Assembly (NCBI GenBank): GCA_018334615.1
Contig: JAGXLP010000071.1
Location: 1 to 6,406, forward strand
From: Candidatus Bipolaricaulota bacterium
Lineage (GTDB): Bacteria; Bipolaricaulota; Bipolaricaulia; M55B111
Reading direction: 5' to 3'
DNA length: 6,406 bases
The translations under genes and the position numbers were made by a program. This document shows positions 1 through 5,641 of this stretch, one piece after another; positions within the stretch are counted from its first letter, which is position 1; each line of letters opens with the position of its first letter. The notes beneath the pieces were generated by a model. The model saw nothing but the letters and a program-made list of their open reading frames with translations. It ran no database searches and had not been told where the DNA came from.

Positions 1-35
1 GTCGTGTCGAATATTTCTATCGTCCGTTTTACCAT
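1..35 (-). CDS. 2-isopropylmalate / citramalate synthase family protein, N-terminal 11-12 residues only (runs off the window)
   Basis: An ATG at 35-33 opens a frame that reads MVKRTIEIFDTT up to the window edge. This matches the start of the LeuA/CimA/AksA family, whose first strand typically reads VRIFDTTLRDGEQ; the Asp of that motif binds the catalytic metal. The enzymes condense acetyl-CoA with a 2-keto acid: 2-ketoisovalerate for LeuA (leucine), pyruvate for CimA (isoleucine). The ATG lies 12 nt after the ilvC stop, with a weak AGGGGT upstream, so the gene probably belongs to the same operon. Only about a dozen residues are visible, so LeuA, CimA and AksA cannot be told apart. The family call comes from the short motif plus the ilv context. 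Confidence 0.7.
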   Translation of the reverse strand, partial: MVKRTIEIFDT

Positions 36-47
36 ATCGAAATACCC

Positions 48-1034
48 CTAACGGGTTATCATTTCCCTCAATTTACGGCCAACCTGCTCAATTTCGTGAT
101 TTTCATCAATTTCCTGCAGCCGGGTAAATTTCGGTCTATTGGCTTTGTTTTCGGTTATCCATTCCCGGGCGAACTCCCCGGATTTTATTTCTTTCAGCAG
201 TTCTTTCATTGCTTCTCTGCTTTCTTCCCCAATGACCCTTTTCCCTCGAGTAAGGTCGCCGTATTCGGCCGTATCGCTGACCGATTTTCTCATTTCGGTT
301 AATCCTCCTTCATAAATCAAGTCAACTATCAGCTTTAACTCGTTCAATACTTCAAAATAAGCGATCTCGGGCCGGTAACCTTCTTCCGTCAGGGTCTCAA
401 ATCCCGCCTTAATTAATTCCGTCACTCCTCCACAGAGCACTGCCTGCTCGCCAAACAGGTCCGTTTCCGTTTCCTCCTTGAAAGTGGTCAGAATTACCCC
501 TGCTCTGGTTGCACCCAGGCCGTGAGCGTAGGCGAGACCGATGTCTTTCGATTCACCTGAGTAATCCTGGTAAATAGCCAGGAGCGCAGGCACACCTTCT
601 CCCTGCTTGTAAACACGCCTGACCAGATTGCCGGGTCCTTTGGGCGCCACCATGACCACGTCCACGAAATCGGGAGGTACGATCTGGTTATAGTGAATAT
701 TAAAGCCATGGGAAAAGAAGAGTAGATCCCCCGGATCGAGATGAGATTCTATTTTCGATTCGTATACTTCGGGCTGGACGTTGTCCGGAATTAAAATTTG
801 TACTAGATCACCCTTATCGGCTGCCTCTTCTATTTCGGCTACTTCAAGGCCGTCCTCCTTCGCAACTTTTCTAGATGAGCTGTCTTTCCTCAACCCGACA
901 ACGACGTCATAACCACTGTCACTCAAGTTCTGGGCTTGTCCTCGTCCCTGGCTTCCATAACCAATAATTGCTATCTTCTTATCGGAAATGTAATTTTCAT
1001 CAACGTCATCTGAATAAAATACCTTAGCTGACAA
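48..1034 (-). CDS. ilvC: Ketol-acid reductoisomerase, class I (short form)
   Basis: Converts acetolactate or acetohydroxybutyrate to the dihydroxy acid by Mg-dependent alkyl migration and NAD(P)H reduction; a cytoplasmic enzyme and the second step of valine/isoleucine synthesis. I chose the TTG at 1034-1032, which gives 328 residues, normal for class I. It follows a strong SD (GGAGG, 1044-1040) by 5 nt, and the protein then starts MSAKVFYSDDVDE, in register with the family. A longer frame from a TTG at 1121 would only add residues overlapping ilvN. Visible features: Rossmann motif GYGSQG (25-30), cofactor loop GLRKDSSS (47-54), HGFNIHY (109-115), Mg ligands D192, E196, E228 and E232, and S253 in the SVSDTAEYG motif. 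Ser52 and Ser54 suggest NADPH use; Asp51 in the same loop is unusual. The gene starts 10 nt after ilvN ends and is followed closely by a LeuA/CimA-type gene. Confidence 0.97.
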   Translation of the reverse strand: MSAKVFYSDDVDENYISDKKIAIIGYGSQGRGQAQNLSDSGYDVVVGLRKDSSSRKVAKEDGLEVAEIEEAADKGDLVQILIPDNVQPEVYESKIESHLDPGDLLFFSHGFNIHYNQIVPPDFVDVVMVAPKGPGNLVRRVYKQGEGVPALLAIYQDYSGESKDIGLAYAHGLGATRAGVILTTFKEETETDLFGEQAVLCGGVTELIKAGFETLTEEGYRPEIAYFEVLNELKLIVDLIYEGGLTEMRKSVSDTAEYGDLTRGKRVIGEESREAMKELLKEIKSGEFAREWITENKANRPKFTRLQEIDENHEIEQVGRKLREMITR

Positions 1035-1037
1035 TGT

Positions 1038-1047
1038 CTCCTCCTTA
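1038..1047 (-). promoter_or_regulatory. Ribosome binding site deciding the ilvC TTG start, beginning inside the ilvN stop codon
   Basis: On the minus strand TAAGGAGGAG spans 1047-1038. The ilvN stop TAA (1047-1045) supplies the first bases of the SD, and the TTG start follows the GGAGG core by 5 nt. This favours 1034 over the upstream TTG at 1121 and suggests ribosomes ending ilvN reinitiate at ilvC. Confidence 0.85.
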
Positions 1048-1557
1048 CGTTTTTTTAGATTTCTTCTTTGCTGCTCGCTCCAGTACCACTCTGCCCGTTC
1101 GGGCAATTTCCTCAATGCCAAATTCTTCCAGCAAATCTTCCAGAGCTTCTACTTTATCTGCGCTACCGGTAGCTTCCACTATAACATAATCCTTGCCGAC
1201 GTCCGCTACCTTTGCCCTAAAGATGTCGGTCAATTCAATTATTTCACTCCGATTTTCAATTCCGGCATGAACTTTAATCAAGGAGAGCTCCCGCTCAACA
1301 TGGGAAGTCTCGGATAGATCTTTGACGGAGATTACGTCCACCTGCTTGTTCAACTGCTTTACTACCTGATCCAGGATATCCCTATTACCTTTTACGGTTA
1401 TCGACATTCTGGAGTAGTCGGGATTGTTGGTTTCACCTACTGCAAGGCTATCAATGTTGAACCCGCGCCTTGCAAAGAGACCGGACAACCTGGATAACAC
1501 GCCACTCTCGTTCTTTACCAGCGCCGTCAATGGGTGAAGCTGTTCTTCTTCAGGCAT
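1045..1557 (-). CDS. ilvN: Acetolactate synthase small (regulatory) subunit
   Basis: Regulatory subunit of acetohydroxyacid synthase. It binds the IlvB catalytic subunit, raises its activity and gives feedback inhibition by valine. The ATG at 1557-1555 gives 170 residues, normal for IlvN/IlvH; a longer frame to 1632 only adds residues read out of frame across ilvB. An N-terminal ACT domain (about 8-80) holds NESGVLSRLSGLFARRGFNI. Residues N16, G19 and N34 match the E. coli IlvH valine-site positions N11, G14 and N29, so valine sensitivity is likely (inference). A second ACT-like regulatory domain covers about 88-162, and the tail is a lysine-rich KKKSKKT. The start overlaps the 3' end of ilvB by 8 nt (ATGCCTGA) behind a weak GGGGGAAG SD, so coupled translation with ilvB is likely and would help match subunit amounts. 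Confidence 0.96.
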   Translation of the reverse strand: MPEEEQLHPLTALVKNESGVLSRLSGLFARRGFNIDSLAVGETNNPDYSRMSITVKGNRDILDQVVKQLNKQVDVISVKDLSETSHVERELSLIKVHAGIENRSEIIELTDIFRAKVADVGKDYVIVEATGSADKVEALEDLLEEFGIEEIARTGRVVLERAAKKKSKKT

Positions 1558-3337
1558 CGTCTTCCCCCAGAATAAAGTCTTCGTTCGCGGCGCCGGCAGG
1601 CACCATTGGAAACACGTTTTCCTCCGGGGCAACCAAACATTCCACTACCGACGGTCCCTCCTGGTAATTAAGGGCCTCTTCCAATCCCGACCTCAATTCT
1701 CCTTTTTTGGCAACCGTTACACCTTTACCCCCGTAAGCCTCAGTTACCCTGGCAAACGAAGGGGTGCCTTCGTCTATCAAAGTCTCCACCAGTCGGTTCT
1801 CGTAGAAGAGTTGCTGCCATTGACGCACCATCCCCAGCGAGCCGTTCCTTAAGACGACTATCGTAATTGGCAATTCTTCTCGCACAGCAGTGGTTAGCTC
1901 CTGAATATTCATCTGGAACGACCCGTCTCCGGTCACTGAGACCACGGGTCTTCCTGGAGCTGCTACCTGTGCCCCGATTGCCGCAGGGAAACCAAAGCCC
2001 ATGGTACCCAGCCCACCACTCGTTATAAGCTGTTCCGGCCGGGAGAAATCGTGAAATTGAGCCGCCCACATTTGATGCTGGCCGACTCCGGTCGTTACTA
2101 TGGTATCCTCGTCCGTTAAGTCGTTTAGCGTCTCTACCACCTTTTGCGGCTTCAGAACCGAGCCACCGTTCTCCGTATCGGGCGAGTATTTCTTAAACCA
2201 ACCCTTTATTTCATTCCACCAACCGGTCCTTTCTTTATCTCCACCCTCAGTTAATCCCTTCAGAAGTGTTAGAACTCGTTTCGCATCTCCGGTCACCGGA
2301 ATATCAGGCTGGACTATCTTCCCCATTTCCGCCGGATCTATATCGACATGAGCAATCTTTGCTTTCGGGGCAAATTCTGGGACGTTTCCCGTCATCCTAT
2401 CATCCAACCTGGTGCCTATAGCAAACAAGAAATCCGATTTAGCGACCGCTTTATTGGCCGGACCAGACCCGTGCATACCTATCATACCGATAAAGTGAGG
2501 ATCACGAGTATCCACACTTCCCAGACCCATCAACGAGCTTGTCACGGGAAGCTGGAGATCATGTACGAGTTCCATAAGCTCTTTACTGGCCCCGGCCTGA
2601 CCGACACCACCACCGATCAACACAACAGGGCGTTCAGCGGCTGAAAGTCCGTGGGCTATTTCCTCTACAGCTTTCTCGTCGACCTCAATTTCGGCCTCGT
2701 ATCCTTCAAACTCCTCAAAGCCGGCATCACTTTCCCGCCAGCTTAACTCCCCGGTCTGAACGTCCTTTGGAAGGTCAACTACAATCGGTCCCGGCCGTCC
2801 GGTTTTAGCCAGGTGAAAGCCTTCCCTGACCGTGGACGGAATATCTTTTGGTTTCATCACGAGATAATTGTGTTTGGTAACGGGATCACTCATCCCCCTT
2901 ACATCAACTTCTTGAAATGAATCCTGACCGATCAAAGGAGTTGGCACCTGGCCGGTAAACCCGACGAGCGGAGAAGAATCCATGTAAGCATTAGCTATTC
3001 CGGTCATCAAGTTTGAAGCACCCGGTCCACTCGTAGCAAATACTACGCCCGGCTTACCTGTCACACGGGCATAAGCGTCCGCGGCATGAGCCGCCCCCTG
3101 TTCGTGGGTTGTAGTAATATGCTGAAGCTTCTCCGACTTCCCCAGTTCGTCGTAGATCGGCATTATGGCTCCCCCGATAATTCCAAAGACCACCTCAGGA
3201 CCGTACTCTTCTATTCCCTTAATTACCGCCCTTGCTCCGGACATCCTTTTGCCTTTCCGGGAAGCTCCTTCCTCTTTACTGTTGGATCTTTCTCTGGTAG
3301 CTGTCGATGTCTTTTCATTCTGCTTTGATTGAACCAT
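1550..3337 (-). CDS. ilvB: Acetolactate synthase large (catalytic) subunit
   Basis: ThDP- and FAD-dependent enzyme joining two pyruvates to acetolactate, or pyruvate and 2-ketobutyrate to acetohydroxybutyrate; first common step of the pathway, partnered by IlvN. 595 residues. ThDP-binding N domain about 33-195 with catalytic Glu79 in THEQGAAHAADAYAR; central FAD-binding domain about 220-355 (GTRLDDRMTG 308-317); C-terminal ThDP domain with GQHQMWAAQ (419-427), GGLGTMGFGFPAAIGA (441-456) and GDGS (470-473). Metal ligand N498 is kept, but the preceding Asn of the usual NN is Arg497. W507 in GMVRQWQ is the residue linked to 2-ketobutyrate preference in E. coli AHAS II. The ATG at 3337 follows GGAGGTG (3348-3342) and shares its A with the ilvD stop (TAATG). 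Residues 1-31 form a charged Ser/Lys/Glu/Arg extension before the usual family start near M32 (MSGARAVIKGIEEYG). No break is seen. Confidence 0.97.
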   Translation of the reverse strand: MVQSKQNEKTSTATRERSNSKEEGASRKGKRMSGARAVIKGIEEYGPEVVFGIIGGAIMPIYDELGKSEKLQHITTTHEQGAAHAADAYARVTGKPGVVFATSGPGASNLMTGIANAYMDSSPLVGFTGQVPTPLIGQDSFQEVDVRGMSDPVTKHNYLVMKPKDIPSTVREGFHLAKTGRPGPIVVDLPKDVQTGELSWRESDAGFEEFEGYEAEIEVDEKAVEEIAHGLSAAERPVVLIGGGVGQAGASKELMELVHDLQLPVTSSLMGLGSVDTRDPHFIGMIGMHGSGPANKAVAKSDFLFAIGTRLDDRMTGNVPEFAPKAKIAHVDIDPAEMGKIVQPDIPVTGDAKRVLTLLKGLTEGGDKERTGWWNEIKGWFKKYSPDTENGGSVLKPQKVVETLNDLTDEDTIVTTGVGQHQMWAAQFHDFSRPEQLITSGGLGTMGFGFPAAIGAQVAAPGRPVVSVTGDGSFQMNIQELTTAVREELPITIVVLRNGSLGMVRQWQQLFYENRLVETLIDEGTPSFARVTEAYGGKGVTVAKKGELRSGLEEALNYQEGPSVVECLVAPEENVFPMVPAGAANEDFILGEDDA

Positions 3338-5028
3338 TAAGCACCTCCTCCACCGTTACTGAACGTTTCAAGAACCGCTCCTTTATCCGCCCCCGACACG
3401 AGATGGGAATACCGGGCTAAAAACTTTCTTCCGTGGGTATTCGGAGTATACTCCCGTCCTTCCCGACTAACCTTCCTCTTTTCTAATTCTTTTTTTGGGA
3501 CTTCAAGATCAAGGATTCCGGACGGGATATCGATTTTGATTGGATCCCCGTCCCGAACAAGCGACATCGGACCACCGACCGCCGCTTCGGGAGCCACGTG
3601 GCCAATTGCCGCACCTCTCGTTGCACCACTAAATCTCCCGTCAGTTACTAACGCCACTTTTCCCGCCAGCTTTCCCCCGCTAATCCGACTCGTCGGGGCA
3701 AGCATTTCTCTCATGCCCGGACCTCCTTTCGGCCCCTCGTACCTTATTATCACGACGTCCCCGGCCTTCACTTCCCCTCTATCTATTGCTTTTACACAAC
3801 TTTCCTCGGAATCAAATACCCTCGCCGGTCCCTGGTGACTTAGCATTTCCTTATCAACCGCGGTTTGTTTTACTACTCCGCCTGCTGGAGCCAAACTACC
3901 TTCTAATACGGCAATAGAACCAGATTCGTGAACGGGGTCGGTAGATTCCCGAATTACCTCTCGGTCAACCTCCCCGCTTTCTCTCTCCAGACGATCCAAT
4001 AGAGTTCCTCCTTCAACCACCCGAACGTTTCCGTTTAAATCATCCCCCATGGATCTCATCAATCCGGGAATTCCTCCCGCTTGATGAAGATCCCCAATAT
4101 CATGTGGGCCCGCCGGGCTCATACTGGCGAGGTGAGGGGTCGTGGTTCCAACCTTATCGACGTCCTCCAGCCGGAAAGTGACTCCCGCTTCCCGGGCGAA
4201 CGCAAGCAAGTGTAGAACCATGTTAGTCGAGCCTCCGAGGGCCATTCCGACCTTTAGTCCGTTAAAAAAGTTCTCTTTCCGCGTAAAACCTTCCATTCCC
4301 TGTTCGTCCGTAACCTTGTTAACTATCTCTTTTCCGCTCTCATGAGCTATATTCGTTCTCTGGGTCGATCGAGCAGGGGCAGTGCCGGAAAACGGAAGGC
4401 TCAATCCCATGGCCTCGGTGATTGCGCTCATTGTGTTTGCGGTAAACATGCCGGCGCAGGATCCTACGCCCGGACAGGCTTTCCTCTCAATATCCAGTAA
4501 CTCTTCCTCTGCCATTTCCCCTTGTTTGACTTTGGGAACAGCTTCAAAAACGGTGGATAGATCCACCTTGGTCCCGTCAACACAACCGGATTCCATCGGT
4601 CCCCCGGTCACCACGAGCGTGGGAAGCTTAAGCCTTGCCGCACCCATCAACATGCCGGGCAATATCTTGTCACACGACGAGAGCAGAACCAGACCGTCAA
4701 ATTGATGGGCGAAACACTGTAGCTCAACGGAGTCAGCAATAATCTCCCGCGACGGCAAGGATGCGAACATTCCTTCATGCCCCATAGCTATACCGTCATC
4801 TACGGCAATGGTATTGAACTCGACAGGGGTCCCACCGCCATGTTTTACGCCACTTTTTACATCCTTGCTCAAATCATTCAAATGGACGTGACCGGGAACG
4901 AATTCGTTGTAAGAGTTTGCGATTCCGATAATGGGTTTGTCGATATCACTCCCGTCGAGCCCGGTAGCCCTCATAAGCGATCTATGTGGTGCCCTGTCGA
5001 CACCCCTCTTGATTTTGTCGCTTCTCAC
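3337..5028 (-). CDS. ilvD: Dihydroxy-acid dehydratase
   Basis: Iron-sulfur, Mg-dependent enzyme of the IlvD/Edd family that dehydrates 2,3-dihydroxyisovalerate or dihydroxymethylvalerate to the 2-keto acid, the last common step of valine/isoleucine synthesis. 563 residues, typical length. Visible features: NSYNEFVPGHVHL (38-50); Asp77/Asp78 in FNTIAVDDGIAMGH as metal ligands; SSCDKILPGM with cluster Cys119, Asp120 and Lys121 (the lysine carbamylated in this family); ACPGVGSCAGMFTANTM with Cys191; GGSTNMVLHL (265-274); and TDGRFSG with catalytic-base Ser467. Where three-cysteine [2Fe-2S] members have Cys in a PCN motif, this protein has PGH (Gly46), like E. coli IlvD and methanogen enzymes. 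The start is GTG at 5028-5026, which overlaps the upstream zinc-ribbon gene as GTGA and follows GGAAGGAA (5041-5034); the N-terminus MRSDKIKRGVDRAPHRSL fits the family. The 3' end shares one base with the ilvB ATG. Confidence 0.98.
   Translation of the reverse strand: MRSDKIKRGVDRAPHRSLMRATGLDGSDIDKPIIGIANSYNEFVPGHVHLNDLSKDVKSGVKHGGGTPVEFNTIAVDDGIAMGHEGMFASLPSREIIADSVELQCFAHQFDGLVLLSSCDKILPGMLMGAARLKLPTLVVTGGPMESGCVDGTKVDLSTVFEAVPKVKQGEMAEEELLDIERKACPGVGSCAGMFTANTMSAITEAMGLSLPFSGTAPARSTQRTNIAHESGKEIVNKVTDEQGMEGFTRKENFFNGLKVGMALGGSTNMVLHLLAFAREAGVTFRLEDVDKVGTTTPHLASMSPAGPHDIGDLHQAGGIPGLMRSMGDDLNGNVRVVEGGTLLDRLERESGEVDREVIRESTDPVHESGSIAVLEGSLAPAGGVVKQTAVDKEMLSHQGPARVFDSEESCVKAIDRGEVKAGDVVIIRYEGPKGGPGMREMLAPTSRISGGKLAGKVALVTDGRFSGATRGAAIGHVAPEAAVGGPMSLVRDGDPIKIDIPSGILDLEVPKKELEKRKVSREGREYTPNTHGRKFLARYSHLVSGADKGAVLETFSNGGGGA
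3342..3350 (-). promoter_or_regulatory. Strong Shine-Dalgarno for ilvB inside the ilvD C-terminal codons
   Basis: Minus-strand GAGGAGGTG (3350-3342) lies 4 nt before the ilvB ATG and matches the 16S rRNA 3' end well. The same bases encode the Gly-Gly-Gly-Ala end of IlvD, so that glycine run may exist to carry the SD. The site supports the 3337 start over the internal Met at 3244, which has no properly spaced SD. Confidence 0.85.
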
Positions 5029-5273
5029 TTGAGTTCCTTCCGGGGTTTTGAATCGCTACTGTTTGAGTTATCTTCAGAGTCCAGTTTTGCGTATCTCGTG
5101 TAATTACAAGAGTTATCCGAACACTCGAACCGCTCCAGTGGCGGAGCGGGGTACTCCGAAACAACCTGACGAGAGCTTGCTACCATTTCTTCACCACACT
5201 TTGGACAAGTCAAGTTTTCCCCGGAAGAGGTGGTACTCTGGTTATCCGAACCCAACTTCACTTTTTTTTTCAT
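5025..5273 (-). CDS. Small zinc-ribbon protein of unknown function, first gene of the ilv operon
   Basis: An 82-residue, soluble, hydrophilic protein I do not recognise. Four cysteines form a likely zinc site: Cys23 and Cys26 in TCPKCGEEM, then Cys51 and Cys56 in ECSDNSC (C-x2-C, 24 residues, C-x4-C). The second knuckle is wider than the usual C-x2-C. The region between the pairs is RQVVSEYPAPPLERF. Both ends are low complexity and polar: a KKKVK start with a Ser/Thr/Asn stretch, and a tail of Ser/Asp/Asn ending in KPRKELK. The ATG at 5273 follows a perfect SD (GGAGGT, 5286-5281) by 7 nt; a TTG at 5288 in the same frame would overlap that SD and is less likely. Its stop overlaps the ilvD GTG (GTGA), so the two are probably translated together. 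Possible roles are a nucleic-acid-binding regulator of the operon or an accessory factor, but nothing in the sequence decides this. Confidence 0.85.
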   Translation of the reverse strand: MKKKVKLGSDNQSTTSSGENLTCPKCGEEMVASSRQVVSEYPAPPLERFECSDNSCNYTRYAKLDSEDNSNSSDSKPRKELK

Positions 5274-5280
5274 AATCACG

Positions 5281-5286
5281 ACCTCC
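5281..5286 (-). promoter_or_regulatory. Shine-Dalgarno of the zinc-ribbon gene
   Basis: Minus-strand GGAGGT at 5286-5281 sits 7 nt before the ATG at 5273. It decides the start, because the alternative TTG (5288-5286) lies within or beside this motif and has no SD of its own at usable distance. Confidence 0.85.
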
Positions 5287-5293
5287 AATTTAG

Positions 5294-5303
5294 ATATTAA
5301 TAT
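5294..5303. repeat. 10-bp perfect palindrome ATATTAATAT in the ilv leader
   Basis: ATATTAATAT is self-complementary and lies between the predicted transcription start (about 5330) and the SD (5286). It could be a regulator site, but short AT palindromes arise easily in AT-rich DNA, so this is only a note. Confidence 0.25.
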
Positions 5304-5350
5304 TCTTTAAGCATTAATCTGGAAAATTAGAAAAGATGACTGAGTAGAAA

Positions 5351-5369
5351 AATATTAAACGTTTTTGGT
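5351..5369 (-). promoter_or_regulatory. Likely archaeal promoter (BRE/TATA) of the ilv operon
   Basis: Minus-strand ACCAAAAA (5369-5362) directly precedes GTTTAATATT (5360-5351), which resembles an archaeal BRE followed by a TATA box. Transcription would start about 25 nt further on, near 5328-5333, leaving a leader of roughly 55 nt before the zinc-ribbon ATG. No other convincing promoter lies between here and ilvC, so this one probably drives the whole operon. Called by eye from consensus; the TATA match is imperfect. Confidence 0.5.
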
Positions 5370-5384
5370 ACAGCGGAAGTAATT

Positions 5385-5400
5385 TGCCCCTAAAGGGGCA
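5385..5400 (-). terminator. Hairpin over the stop codon of the 47-residue gene (possible terminator or mRNA 3'-end structure)
   Basis: TGCCCC-TTTA-GGGGCA (minus strand, 5400-5385) is a perfect inverted repeat with a 6-bp, GC-rich stem and a 4-nt loop. The TAG stop (5392-5390) sits at the loop and inner stem. Only a short AAATT follows, not a clear U-tract, so intrinsic termination is uncertain. The next promoter begins about 15 nt downstream, which makes a boundary element plausible. Confidence 0.45.
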
Positions 5401-5533
5401 GAATGACGACGAGGGAAATAACTACAAGGGCTAACAGGTTGGCAAGTCCGGAAGTGAATAACCCACCACCACCAATCTCCCTGGCGGTAGCTTCAGTATT
5501 GCTGTAAAAGTGAAAATGCTCTTTTAATTCCAT
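5390..5533 (-). CDS. 47-residue tail-anchored small membrane protein, unknown function
   Basis: An ATG at 5533-5531 opens a 47-codon frame ending in TAG. The first 24 residues are polar and end in a glycine run: MELKEHFHFYSNTEATAREI then GGGG. Residues 25-47 (LFTSGLANLL onward, ending VVILPL) form one strongly hydrophobic segment that reaches the C-terminus, as in a tail-anchored protein. Support for a real gene: a GGTGA SD (5542-5538) 4 nt before the ATG, a TATA-like box at 5615-5608, a clear soluble-to-membrane pattern, and no other gene in the 350-bp space between pheA and the ilv operon. The shape recalls archaeal small membrane subunits such as Sec61-beta, but I see no matching family motif and do not assign it. 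It appears to be its own transcription unit. Confidence 0.65.
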   Translation of the reverse strand: MELKEHFHFYSNTEATAREIGGGGLFTSGLANLLALVVISLVVILPL

Positions 5534-5607
5534 GTTTTCACCCGAACTTTAAAGGATTTTAGTCTAATTTTAGGATAATGTCAAGGCCTATTAGGGAAAA
5601 ACGACGG

Positions 5608-5615
5608 TATATAAA
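5608..5615 (-). promoter_or_regulatory. TATA box for the 47-residue gene
   Basis: Minus-strand TTTATATA at 5615-5608 matches the classic archaeal TATA box. The expected start is near 5585, giving a leader of about 50 nt before the ATG at 5533. The preceding CCAGCAG is a weak BRE. The motif is also readable on the plus strand (TATATAAA), but no plus-strand gene follows, so minus-strand use is more likely. Confidence 0.55.
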
Positions 5616-5641
5616 CTGCTGGAAAAGAAATGGTGGAAAGG

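Noticed and set aside
3242..3244. Internal ATG (M32) as the ilvB start
   Set aside because: It matches the usual family start, but the nearest good purine-rich SD is too far away, whereas 3337 has a perfect SD and TAATG coupling.
96..4705. Several plus-strand open frames of 65-109 codons opposite ilvC, ilvN, ilvB and ilvD (for example 2348-2644, 3536-3838, 4382-4705)
   Set aside because: They lie wholly antisense to strongly supported enzymes, have no recognisable motifs and no SD that I noticed, and look like shadows of the real frames.
4777..5103. 108-codon plus-strand frame across the ilvD start and the zinc-ribbon gene
   Set aside because: Antisense to two supported genes, with no domain and no upstream promoter evidence.
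4982..5164. 60-codon minus-strand frame overlapping the zinc-ribbon gene in another frame
   Set aside because: No SD-supported start, no motif, and it conflicts with the better-supported zinc-ribbon and ilvD frames.
5587..5595. Inverted repeat CCTA-T-TAGG near the predicted start site of the small gene
   Set aside because: Only 4 bp per arm; too short to separate from chance.
5608..5615. The same TATA box driving plus-strand transcription into pheA as an antisense RNA
   Set aside because: The motif can be read both ways, but no plus-strand gene or RNA structure follows, while the minus-strand 47-residue gene lies at the expected distance.
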